Shown here: positions 33,546 through 41,399 of the stretch, piece after piece
Layout: the number at the start of each line of letters is the position of its first letter
Position numbering within the stretch: position 1 is the first letter of the stretch
Assembly (NCBI GenBank): GCA_029880325.1
Contig: JAOUOP010000012.1
Coordinates: forward strand, 62,001-126,000
Reading direction: 5' to 3'
Length of the DNA stretch: 64,000 bases
Source: Myxococcales bacterium
GTDB taxonomy: Bacteria; Myxococcota_A; Polyangia; Polyangiales; JAFGIB01
The notes under the pieces: model-generated
Database searches by the model: none
What the model was told of the DNA's origin: nothing
What the model saw: the letters and a program-made list of their open reading frames with translations, nothing else
Program-made: the position numbers and the translations under genes

Positions 33546-34288
33546 GTCGCGATCTCGTGGCCACCGAGCGCCTGGTGAAAGATCTCTGCTGCCAGACCCA
33601 GGTGCCGGATGGCGCACTCGAGGCCCTCGGCGACGAGCGCATCTGGGGCGTCTACCGCTCCCTGGTCCGCAAACGTCTTCACTCGGAGTTACGCGCGGCC
33701 TTGCATCGCACGCGCAAGGCCGCAGGTGATGGGCTCTTTGGGCGTGCCTTCGAGCAGCAGATGGCACAAGCGCCCCCGCGCTCGCGCTTCTTCCACGGCA
33801 TCGTGGGTGACTTCGCGGCCTTTGCCGTCGAGTACTTTCGCCAGCAAGTCGACGCGCCGGCCCATCTTCCGGATCTGCTGGCCTACGAGGCCACGCTGTG
33901 GGCGGTGGGCGATGCCGACGACTGCCCGCCGCAGGATGTGACTGAGTTTGGTTTCGATGCGTGCCCGCTGATGTCGCCGACGCTGCGGCTGCTTCGCCTC
34001 GAGCACGCCGTTCACGAGCCCGCGCTCGAGGGCGGTGGCTACGCCGCGCGCGAGGTTTTTTTGGCCATCCACCGCCGTCCCGAGGAGACCCGGGCCCGCA
34101 CCTGGACGCTCAACGCCATCACCCACGACCTGATGACGCGGATGCTCACCGGTGAACGCACGGTCAGCGAGGCCATTCGCGAACTCGCCACCGATCGCGG
34201 CATCGCCGTCGACGAGCCTTTCCTCGAGGGGCTGTGCAGCGTGCTGGCCGACTTTCTGGAGCGCGGCGTGATTCTGGGGAGTCGTTGA
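33542..34288 (+). CDS. DUF2063 partner protein (BufC/HvfC type)
   Basis: A 248-residue protein of the DUF2063 family, the usual partner of DUF692 enzymes; it binds the precursor peptide and presents it to the MNIO. The N-terminal helical DUF2063 segment (FFHGIVGDFAAFAVEYF) and C-terminal TLNAITHDLMTRMLTGERTV match the family. The ATGA overlap with the DUF692 gene indicates tight stoichiometry. A DoxX-type membrane protein, common in such clusters, is not present. Confidence 0.88.
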   Translation: MSRDLVATERLVKDLCCQTQVPDGALEALGDERIWGVYRSLVRKRLHSELRAALHRTRKAAGDGLFGRAFEQQMAQAPPRSRFFHGIVGDFAAFAVEYFRQQVDAPAHLPDLLAYEATLWAVGDADDCPPQDVTEFGFDACPLMSPTLRLLRLEHAVHEPALEGGGYAAREVFLAIHRRPEETRARTWTLNAITHDLMTRMLTGERTVSEAIRELATDRGIAVDEPFLEGLCSVLADFLERGVILGSR

Positions 34289-34304
34289 GACCCACGGACG
34301 CGTT

Positions 34305-34880
34305 ATGCTTGCGCGACCCATGCCCTTGTCGATCCGATGTTGCGACCCGGTCCAGGCCTCGAACCGCGCGGTGGCGTTTTGCCTCGCGTTTGCCCTCTCG
34401 CTGGCCAGCGGCTGCACGCCCGCGGAGCCGCCCGCGGCCGGCCGATCCGAACCAGCACCGCAAGCGGCCGAGACTGCAGGTGCCGAGATGGCGGAGAGCC
34501 CCCGGGCGCTCGTGGGGCTGTGGGCTGAGTTCTGGGCACCCGAGGGGGGTAGAGCCGAGACCCAGCGCTACGCTTTCCTCGCCGATGGGCGTTTCGCCTG
34601 GCTCGGCCCCGGCGGCGACGCGGTCAGAGGTCCCAGTTACAGCGGTCACTACGGGCAGCAGGGCTCGGCGCTGCGACTCGCGGTGGAGCAGGCCAAGGAT
34701 GCCGGTGAGGCGATCGCCGCCGGCGCCAGCCTCAGCCTGGAACTGGGCGACTGCCCGCCCAACGAAGAAGCCAAGGCCCTCGATCACAACTACCGCTGCC
34801 TGAGCATCGGCGGCCGCACCTTCTGGCGCCGTGGCGAAGTCGACCGCGAGGTCGAGAAGAGCTTTTTCGGCTCTCAGTGA
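34305..34880 (+). CDS. Lipoprotein of unknown function
   Basis: A 191-residue predicted lipoprotein (lipobox LASGC) with an Ala/Pro/Glu linker. The folded part begins LVGLWAEFWAPEG, has YAFLADGRFAWLGPG and RTFWRRGEV, and contains a Cys pair that could form a disulfide. The pattern resembles lipocalin-like lipoproteins that open with a LxGxW segment. It starts 16 bases after the DUF2063 gene, so it may belong to the MNIO operon; its role there is unknown. An in-frame ATG at 34320 is an alternative start. Confidence 0.72.
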   Translation: MLARPMPLSIRCCDPVQASNRAVAFCLAFALSLASGCTPAEPPAAGRSEPAPQAAETAGAEMAESPRALVGLWAEFWAPEGGRAETQRYAFLADGRFAWLGPGGDAVRGPSYSGHYGQQGSALRLAVEQAKDAGEAIAAGASLSLELGDCPPNEEAKALDHNYRCLSIGGRTFWRRGEVDREVEKSFFGSQ

Positions 34881-34910
34881 CGCGCAGACGCGCAGACGCG
34901 CAGATGCGCA
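34879..34910. repeat. Four tandem 8-bp repeats
   Basis: GACGCGCA occurs three times in tandem, followed by one GATGCGCA. The array overlaps the stop codon of the upstream lipoprotein and lies between convergent genes. It may be a slippage-prone spot; unit changes would alter only the intergenic spacing and possibly the stop. Confidence 0.8.
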
Positions 34911-34915
34911 GGCGA

Positions 34916-36307
34916 TCAGGGCACCTCGAAGTGGGCGCTCAAGGGGGTGTCGGCCAGTTTCGCGACCTTTTGCGAGAGCGCCCAGCGCGGCTTGCCGGGG
35001 GTGTCGCGGCCGAAGGCCAGCTCCACCTCGCCGTCGGGGCCGGCGCCGAAGCCCAGGAGCAGCAGGTCGGCGCGCCCGTCGCCGTCGAGATCGGAGAGCC
35101 GCGCGCTGAGCACCGACATGGAATCGCCTTCGATGCGGAGCAGGGGCGCCGCTGAAAGCTTGCCGTCGCCCGCGTCGCGTAGGCTGACGAGCGTCGGGTG
35201 GGCGTAGGCGACCAGCTGCGCGCGGCCATCGCCGTCGGCGTCGGTCAATTGCAGGTCGCGCAGGGCGGCAGTGGCGGTGAGCCTCTGGGGCGCAAGGCTG
35301 TCGCTGGCGCCGGCCCGCAGCCGACTGAGGCCGTCGCCCGCGGCGTAGAGTTCGGCCTTGCCGTCGCCGTCGGCGTCGGCTGCCAGCAGCTCGCGGGCGC
35401 CCGGCAGGGGCCAGCTGCGGGGTTCCGCATCGTCGCCGGCACTGGAGAGCCATACGTGGAGCTGCGGCGGCTCGTCGCTGAGCACGGCCGGGTCGTCGCG
35501 GCCGTCGCCGTCGAGGTCGAGGGCTTCCAGCTCGAGGCTGGTCACCGGGGCGGGGCGGCGCGCGCTGCGCAGGGGGGAGGGGCCGGCGCTCAGGGTCCAC
35601 AGCTCGGCGGCGCCGGCGGTCGTGCGCTCGCCCTGGTTGAGCACGAGCAGCTCCTGGGGCGCCTTGCCGTCGAGTTCGCGGCGCAGGAGCGAAAGGGGCA
35701 GGGCGTCGAGCAGTGCGCGCGGCTCGGCGAAGCCGCCTCCCCTTGCCCGCGCCAAAAGCCACAGGCTGCCGTGGCGTGCGCCGCCGCTGGCACCGGCGTC
35801 GAGCGTGGCCACGAGCAGATCGCGGGCGCCATCGCCATCGAGGTCGCTGGCGTGGACCGGAGCCGACAGCCGCAGCTTGCCGTCCGTGGTTTCCTGGCGT
35901 CGCAGGGTCACAAGACGCAGCGGCCGCTCGAGGCCGGCGCCGAAGGACAGCAGGTGCAGGCTGTGGCCGCAGTGCACGGCGACGAGCGGGGGCTGCTCGG
36001 GCTCCAGTGACAGCAGTGTCAGCCGCGGTCGCCCTTCGTCGCGGGCGCACACGGGGTAGCGCGCAAGCTCGGGGAGGGTGGGCGCGTTCGGGGCGCTGCC
36101 GGTGGTGTTTTCAGTGGTTGGCGTCGGCGCCCGCGCGGTCGAGCTGTCGCCGGCGCAGAGCTCGGGGCAGTCGCCATCGACGGCACGGGTCTCGGCCGCG
36201 CGGTCCGACCGCGTAGCCGCCGGCAGTGCGCCCCGGTACCACAGCACGCTCACCACCACGCCCCACAGGGCCAACACGGCGCCCATCGCGCGCACCATGC
36301 CACCCAT
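34916..36307 (-). CDS. FG-GAP/VCBS-repeat protein, membrane-anchored
   Basis: A 463-residue protein with an N-terminal membrane segment (MGAVLALWGVVVSVLWY) that is an anchor or signal peptide, then a Thr/Pro/Ala linker. The rest is a beta-propeller of FG-GAP-type blades, each with a calcium-binding loop: DLDGDGARD, DLDGDGRDD, DADGDGKAE, DADGDGRAQ and DLDGDGRAD. Such propellers bind ligands or carbohydrates outside the cytoplasm. The function is not known. It is convergent with the lipoprotein at 34305. Confidence 0.85.
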   Translation of the reverse strand: MGGMVRAMGAVLALWGVVVSVLWYRGALPAATRSDRAAETRAVDGDCPELCAGDSSTARAPTPTTENTTGSAPNAPTLPELARYPVCARDEGRPRLTLLSLEPEQPPLVAVHCGHSLHLLSFGAGLERPLRLVTLRRQETTDGKLRLSAPVHASDLDGDGARDLLVATLDAGASGGARHGSLWLLARARGGGFAEPRALLDALPLSLLRRELDGKAPQELLVLNQGERTTAGAAELWTLSAGPSPLRSARRPAPVTSLELEALDLDGDGRDDPAVLSDEPPQLHVWLSSAGDDAEPRSWPLPGARELLAADADGDGKAELYAAGDGLSRLRAGASDSLAPQRLTATAALRDLQLTDADGDGRAQLVAYAHPTLVSLRDAGDGKLSAAPLLRIEGDSMSVLSARLSDLDGDGRADLLLLGFGAGPDGEVELAFGRDTPGKPRWALSQKVAKLADTPLSAHFEVP

Positions 36308-36431
36308 CAGGCGCGGGCTCCTTGCGTGCGAAGCGGGCTGGGGTGGGCGTCGGCGGGCATGGGATGAGCGAGGGCCAGGTTGGCGCCGAGGGTAGCCTCG
36401 GGCGCGAACAAAGCAACGCGTCGCGCGGGCT

Positions 36432-36722
36432 TTAGCCGCTGGCGTCTACGTCGTCCACGCCGCCATCGCCATCGTTCACGCTGCCGTCGCCCGCGTCGGG
36501 CCGGTCGATGCTCGCGTCCGAACTCGCGTCCGAAGAGGAGGCGCCCGCGTCGGCGCCACGGCTCTTGTTGCCGGCGTCCAAACTCGGCGCCGAGGCGTCG
36601 GCGGGCGCCGTGCCGCCGCCGTCTGCCGTGGTCTTGGGATGGGGCTCGGAGGGATTGCCCGACTCGGTGCCGGCGCAGCCGGCGAAGAGCAAGCCCGCAA
36701 GCAGCCATGCACGCGCTTTCAT
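36432..36722 (-). CDS. Low-complexity lipoprotein, partner of the TIGR02147 gene
   Basis: A 96-residue predicted lipoprotein (lipobox LFAGC, then GTESGNPSEP). After the GTESGNPS segment, which recurs in lipoproteins of this group, the chain is Asp/Ala/Ser/Gly-rich with no hydrophobic core, ending DDVDASG. It is probably unstructured and acidic. Its start overlaps the stop of the TIGR02147 gene by four bases, so the two are co-expressed; a regulator-plus-surface-lipoprotein unit is inferred. Confidence 0.75.
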   Translation of the reverse strand: MKARAWLLAGLLFAGCAGTESGNPSEPHPKTTADGGGTAPADASAPSLDAGNKSRGADAGASSSDASSDASIDRPDAGDGSVNDGDGGVDDVDASG

Positions 36723-37630
36723 GTGCCGTCTCCGTCGCGTTCACTCCCCGTGCCGGTGGTGACCGTGGTCAGGGGAAATAGCTGAAAGTTGATCTGCACC
36801 ACGTCGCCCGGGGCCCGCTCCAGCTCGGCCAGCTCAAGCAGCTCCTTGCGAAAGCGCTGGATGGCGCGCTTGGCCCGCTCCAGGCCCTCCTCGCTCAGGC
36901 ACAGCGTCAGCGAGGAGATGTCTCTGCGCTTGGCGGGGATGCGGTCGAGGGAGCTTTTGGCCTGGTCGATCATGTTGCGGTGAAAGTTGGCCAGGTGCAG
37001 CGAGCGCACCTCGGGGCCGGTGGTCACGGTCGCCTCGCGCTGCCTGAGCCTGCCCTCGGCGTCGCGCTCGAGCAAGCCGAGCTCGAGCAGCGTCTGGACC
37101 GCCGTGGCCGCCTCGCGCGGACGGATCGGGGGCGTCAGGTGGGCGGCGATCCAGTCGGGGTCGTCGCGAAACTGCCGGCTGAGCACCAGCTCGCGGATGG
37201 CCGGCAGGTACCAGCGCGAGTGGTAGACGTCCTGGGCCAGCGACAGCCTGTGGCCTTCCTGGTAGCGGCGTTGGCGCTGCAGCCGCGCGTAGGCCCGATT
37301 GCGCGCTTCGACCGTGCGCGCCTGGTTGAAGGCCACCAGGTCGGCGAAGTAGCGCAGGCCCTCGGCGTCGAGGCCGCAGGCGCCGGCGAAGCGCTCGGCC
37401 ATGGCGGCGGTGAGGTTGCGCTCGCCGTCGATCACGAGCTTGAGGTAGTTGGGCGAGCGTAGGCCGGCTCGGCGCGAGAAGGCGCGGAAGGAATAGCCCC
37501 CGGGACGGGTCTTGCGGTGCTCATAGTGGGCGCGCAGGTAGGCCCGGTAGTCCAGGAAGAGGAAGAGGTCGGGGGCGTCGGGAGGTTCGGGCACGGGGGC
37601 TGCCAAAGTGTATACCCACAATATTTGCAT
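36719..37630 (-). CDS. TIGR02147 family protein (putative regulator)
   Basis: A roughly 303-residue cytoplasmic protein. The N-terminal LFLFLDYRAYLRAHYE, FSRRAGLRSPNYLKLVIDGERNLT and FNQART segments define the TIGR02147 family, whose first part has a helix-turn-helix-like SPNYLKLVIDG region. A role in transcription control is likely but unproven. The ATG at 37630 lacks a good ribosome site; a GTG at 37594 starts closer to the conserved region and may be the true one. It overlaps the downstream lipoprotein gene and is divergent from the DUF2330 gene. Confidence 0.82.
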   Translation of the reverse strand: MQILWVYTLAAPVPEPPDAPDLFLFLDYRAYLRAHYEHRKTRPGGYSFRAFSRRAGLRSPNYLKLVIDGERNLTAAMAERFAGACGLDAEGLRYFADLVAFNQARTVEARNRAYARLQRQRRYQEGHRLSLAQDVYHSRWYLPAIRELVLSRQFRDDPDWIAAHLTPPIRPREAATAVQTLLELGLLERDAEGRLRQREATVTTGPEVRSLHLANFHRNMIDQAKSSLDRIPAKRRDISSLTLCLSEEGLERAKRAIQRFRKELLELAELERAPGDVVQINFQLFPLTTVTTGTGSERDGDGT

Positions 37631-37689
37631 AAACACCGACTACCTGCGGGAAAAACGTTACTTGTATCCGAATCCCGTATACGCAAATC
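37610..37689. promoter_or_regulatory. AT-rich inverted repeat in divergent promoter region
   Basis: Arms 37622-37634 and 37677-37689 are inverted copies (10 of 13 bases, core ATTTGC/GCAAAT), and GTATAC occurs twice (37610 and 37677). The block is AT-rich against a very GC-rich background and lies between the TIGR02147 and DUF2330 genes, so it is a good candidate for an operator controlling both. Confidence 0.45.
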
Positions 37690-37817
37690 TGTCATTGGTG
37701 CTGGAACTCTCGGCCTTGGCGGCCCACGCTGGGGCTTGTCGTCGCCTTGCCCACCGGTTCCGGGGGGGGCGGTGGGCGGCACGACCGTTGGGCCGCCGAG
37801 GCCCGGGAGGAGAGAGC

Positions 37818-39512
37818 ATGGAGCTGCGACAACCCACCCTTTGCATCGCCCTGGGCCTGTGGGCCGCCCTGTGGGCGCGTCCGGCCGCGGCCTGCGGCGG
37901 CCTCTTTTGCAGCCAGGCCAATCCGGTCAATCAGACCGCCGAGCGTATCGTCTTCGCCGACCACGGCGACGGGCGCGTCACCGCCATCATCGAGATCCTC
38001 TACCAGGGCCCCAGCGAGAACTTCTCCTGGGTGCTACCGGTCGCGGGCGAGCCCGAGATCGGCGTTTCTTCGACGCTGGCCCTCGACCGATTGCAGAGCG
38101 CGACCGCGCCGCAGTATCAACTGCAGACCGTCGACAGCTGTCAGGATATCGTCGTGGCGCGGGCCAAGAATGGCGTAGACGGGGCAGTGGATGCCGGCGC
38201 CGCACTCGACATCGCCGTGCTCGCCAGCGGGGTCGTCGGGCCCTATGACTACAAGTTGATCGCACCGGCCCCGGGCCTGGATGACCCGGCCGCCAGCGCC
38301 ATCGCCTGGCTCGAGGACAACGGCTACGACGTCGGCGCGCTGGCCTCCGAGCGCCTCGGTCCCTACCTGGCCGAGGGCTTGAACTTGCTGGCCTTTCGCC
38401 TGAGCAAGGATCGCGACAGCGGTTCGATCCGCCCGCTGCGGCTGACCTACGCGGCCGAGCATCCCGCGATTCCGATTCGACCCACGGCGGTGGCCGCGGC
38501 GGCCGACATGGGCATCCTGGTGTGGGTGCTGGGCGACAGTCGCGCCGTGCCCTCGAACTACAAGCACCTGGTCCTCAACGAGGCTCTGATCGACTGGTTC
38601 AATCCTGGGTCGACCTACGACGCGGTGGTCAGCGCGGCCGCCGACGAGGCCGGCGGCCATGGCTTCGTTACAGAAATGGCCGACGCGACCAGGATGCTCG
38701 AGGGCCGTGTCGTCACGGACTTCGAGCGTGGCGAGTGGGCCGACCTCGTAGGCGATGCGGGGGCCGACGGTCTGGAGTTCGCGCGGCGCAGTGCCAACCT
38801 CTTTTCCGAATGGGACGGCTTCCGCGAGGCGCTGGCCGCGGCGGTGACGCTACCTTCGGGGCAAAGCCTCGAAGACTTTCTGAATGACCTTCAATTCGGT
38901 GCCGCCGACCCGGGCGTGACCGTCGATTCCGAGCGTCTGCGGCAGTTGCTGGAGAGCGAGGTGGTGGCGCCGGTCTTCGAGACCCAGGATCTGCTCGACC
39001 AAAGCTCCTACTTCACGCGCCTCTACACCACCCTCAGCCCCGAGGAGATGAGCCTCGACCCCATCTTCGACACCAATCCGGATCTGCCTGCGGTGTCGAA
39101 TGTGCACGTCGCCGAACGCCGCATCGACTGCGACGGTGGGGTCAGTCTCACGCTGCCCCAGGGTACGGTCGTCGAGATCGTGGAGCCGGGGGTTTGGCCG
39201 CTCGACATCGGCGATGGCGACCAAGCGGCCGCCCGGCGCATCGAGCAGCTCGGTAGCAGCGGCCTGCCGGAAGTGCTGGTCGACAACGGCGACGTGCCGG
39301 ACGTCATCGCCACGGGGGCCACCGATGGCGGAAGTTCGGGGCCCGCGGTGGTGCGGGGTGCCGGAGGGATTGACGGGGGCGCCGGCGATGGCGGGCCGGT
39401 GCTCGACGGCTGCGGCTGTAACGTGCCCGGGGGGCGTGGCCCAGCGGGCGGTGGCCGCGGCCCCTGGCTCGGGCTGCTGCTGGCGGGCCTGGTGCTGCGC
39501 CGCCGTCGCTGA
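37818..39512 (+). CDS. DUF2330 protein with MYXO-CTERM-like anchor
   Basis: A 564-residue secreted protein. A GGAGG site precedes the ATG at 37818. The signal peptide ends at AAACGG; the mature N-terminus CGGLFCSQANPVNQTAERIVF is the start of the DUF2330 domain, with ENFSWVLPV shortly after. The C-terminal part is a Gly/Asp-rich linker, the GCGCNVPGG cysteine motif, a hydrophobic run and RRRR, a MYXO-CTERM layout. DUF2330 has no known activity. The frame is open from 37608, but the extra N-terminus looks non-coding. Confidence 0.88.
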   Translation: MELRQPTLCIALGLWAALWARPAAACGGLFCSQANPVNQTAERIVFADHGDGRVTAIIEILYQGPSENFSWVLPVAGEPEIGVSSTLALDRLQSATAPQYQLQTVDSCQDIVVARAKNGVDGAVDAGAALDIAVLASGVVGPYDYKLIAPAPGLDDPAASAIAWLEDNGYDVGALASERLGPYLAEGLNLLAFRLSKDRDSGSIRPLRLTYAAEHPAIPIRPTAVAAAADMGILVWVLGDSRAVPSNYKHLVLNEALIDWFNPGSTYDAVVSAAADEAGGHGFVTEMADATRMLEGRVVTDFERGEWADLVGDAGADGLEFARRSANLFSEWDGFREALAAAVTLPSGQSLEDFLNDLQFGAADPGVTVDSERLRQLLESEVVAPVFETQDLLDQSSYFTRLYTTLSPEEMSLDPIFDTNPDLPAVSNVHVAERRIDCDGGVSLTLPQGTVVEIVEPGVWPLDIGDGDQAAARRIEQLGSSGLPEVLVDNGDVPDVIATGATDGGSSGPAVVRGAGGIDGGAGDGGPVLDGCGCNVPGGRGPAGGGRGPWLGLLLAGLVLRRRR

Positions 39513-39685
39513 CTGATATTTGGGATACGCTCGACTTGGTGGAATAATGGCCTCGGCCTACGGGTTCGAGGCCTGGCGGGTGCTTTCGGGCCCGCTCCGC
39601 TTCGTTGACTGAATCCGCCACTCCTTGCTACAGGCGGCGGTCGCGGGCACGACACGGGCACGACAGAGCCAGGGTTTGCGCAGCC

Positions 39686-40669
39686 ATGATCGTCGTCGAC
39701 AAGGTTTCGAAGTATTACGGCGCCAAGGCCGCGGTGTTGGATCTGCAGTTCGAGATCGGCCGCGGTGAGTGCGTGGGCTTTCTGGGGCTGAACGGCGCCG
39801 GCAAGAGCACCACCCTGCGCCTGCTCAGCTGTCTCCTGCTGCCCACCTCGGGGCGCATCCGCGTGCGCGACTTCGACGTCGTCGACAATCCCCATGAGAT
39901 CCGCCAGCTGATCGGCTACCTGCCGGATTCGCCGCCGCTCTATCCCGAGATGACGGTGGACGAATATCTGCACTTTGCCGGTAGGCTGCGCGGGCTCGAG
40001 GGCAAGGCGCTCGACGACGGGCGCGCGCGGGCCCTGGAGCTATGCGCCCTGGGCGATATGACCGACGCTCCCATCGCGACCCTCAGCCACGGCTATCGGC
40101 AGCGCGTGGGTATCGCCCAGGCGATCATCCATCGGCCGGCGCTGCTGATCCTGGACGAGCCGACCCAGGGCCTGGACCCGCTGCAAATCGTGGAGATGCG
40201 CAGCATGATCGGCGAGCTGCGCGGCGAGCATACGATCCTGCTCAGTACCCACATCCTCACCGAGATCGAGCAGACCTGCGACCGCATCCTGATGATGCAC
40301 AAGGGGCGCATCGCCGCTGAGGGCAGCGAGCAGGAGCTGGCCGAGCGCATGAGCCGTGGTCGGCGTCTGCAACTCGAGGTCAAGGGCGCTGAGGCGAGTG
40401 TGCGGCAGGCGTTGGAGGCGCTCGAGGGCGTCTCGGACTTGAAAGTCGCGGCGGCGGCTGCGGCCAGCGCCGAGGAGCTGGAGGTCAGCATGGTGCTCTC
40501 CGACGACGGGCACAGGGCGGCGGTCAGCCGCGCGGTGATGGAAGCCGGCGTCGATCTGCTCGGCATGCGCTCGGTTAGCAGTGGGCTCGAGGCGGTCTTT
40601 GTCGAACTCAGCCGGGCCGCGGCGCCGGAGTCGGTGGCGCAGGGCGCGCCTGGCGGAGCGGAGGGCTGA
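39686..40669 (+). CDS. ABC transporter ATP-binding protein, GldA-like
   Basis: A 327-residue cytoplasmic ATPase of an ABC-2 type transporter. Walker A GLNGAGKST (about 36-44), a signature reading LSHGYRQRVG and Walker B LLILDEP are intact. The C-terminal 90 residues form an extra accessory domain seen in GldA- and NosF-type subunits. The next three genes (permease, GldG-type, DUF4340) complete a set found in many phyla, including non-gliding bacteria; the substrate is unknown. The ATG at 39686 is chosen. Confidence 0.93.
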   Translation: MIVVDKVSKYYGAKAAVLDLQFEIGRGECVGFLGLNGAGKSTTLRLLSCLLLPTSGRIRVRDFDVVDNPHEIRQLIGYLPDSPPLYPEMTVDEYLHFAGRLRGLEGKALDDGRARALELCALGDMTDAPIATLSHGYRQRVGIAQAIIHRPALLILDEPTQGLDPLQIVEMRSMIGELRGEHTILLSTHILTEIEQTCDRILMMHKGRIAAEGSEQELAERMSRGRRLQLEVKGAEASVRQALEALEGVSDLKVAAAAAASAEELEVSMVLSDDGHRAAVSRAVMEAGVDLLGMRSVSSGLEAVFVELSRAAAPESVAQGAPGGAEG

Positions 40670-40673
40670 CGCC

Positions 40674-41399
40674 ATGGGCAATGTCGCCATCATCGTTCGC
40701 CGTGAGCTGGCCGCTTACTTGAGGACGCCCAGCGGCTACATGATCGCCGGCGCCATCCTGCTGGTGCAGGGCCTGCTCTTCAACACGCGTGGCCTGGGCG
40801 GCGGCGCCAAACTCTCCGCGCAGGTGCTGGCGGACTTCCTGCGCGACTCCAGCGGCACCACCACGGTGGCCGCGGTGCTGCTTTCGATGCGCCTCTTCGC
40901 CGAGGAGCGGCAGTCGGGCACGCTGACGCTGCTCTACTCTTCGCCCGTGCGCGAGAGTGAAATCGTACTCGGCAAATTCCTGTCGGCCTTTGCCGTGCTC
41001 GCTGCCATCACACTGATGAGCCTGTACTTGCCGGCGCTGATCTTCATCAATGGCAAGGTTTCGCTGGGGCATATCGCCGGCGGCTACTTCGGCCTGCTGT
41101 GCCTGGGCGCGGCCACGCTCGCACTCGGAGTGCTGGGCTCGGCCCTGGGGCGCAACCAGCTGGTGGCCGGCGTGATCTCGGCGGTGCTGGTCTTCGTGCT
41201 GTTCTTGGCCTGGGCGCTATCCGACGTGGTCGATCCGCCGCTGGGCACTCTGATCGCCCATTTCTCCCTCTACGAGCAGCACTTCTTCCCCTTCATGCGC
41301 GGACTGGTGCAGCTCAGCGACGTGGTCTTCTACGCCTCGGTGGTCTACCTGGCGCTCTTTTCCGCGACCCGCGTGGTGCAGAGCCAGAGGTGGCAATGA
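40674..41399 (+). CDS. ABC-2 type permease, GldF-like
   Basis: A 241-residue inner-membrane protein with six predicted helices, for example MIAGAILLVQGLLF, ALIFINGKV with its preceding helix, and VISAVLVFVLFLAW. RRELAAYLRTPSGY and FAEERQSGTLTLLYSSP are typical of ABC-2 permeases of the GldF group. It starts 4 bases after the ATPase gene and overlaps the GldG-type gene (ATGA). Confidence 0.92.
   Translation: MGNVAIIVRRELAAYLRTPSGYMIAGAILLVQGLLFNTRGLGGGAKLSAQVLADFLRDSSGTTTVAAVLLSMRLFAEERQSGTLTLLYSSPVRESEIVLGKFLSAFAVLAAITLMSLYLPALIFINGKVSLGHIAGGYFGLLCLGAATLALGVLGSALGRNQLVAGVISAVLVFVLFLAWALSDVVDPPLGTLIAHFSLYEQHFFPFMRGLVQLSDVVFYASVVYLALFSATRVVQSQRWQ

Noticed and set aside
39541..39575. A GGGTTCGAGGCC stretch resembling a tRNA T-loop
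   Set aside because: No acceptor stem or anticodon arm can be formed around it.
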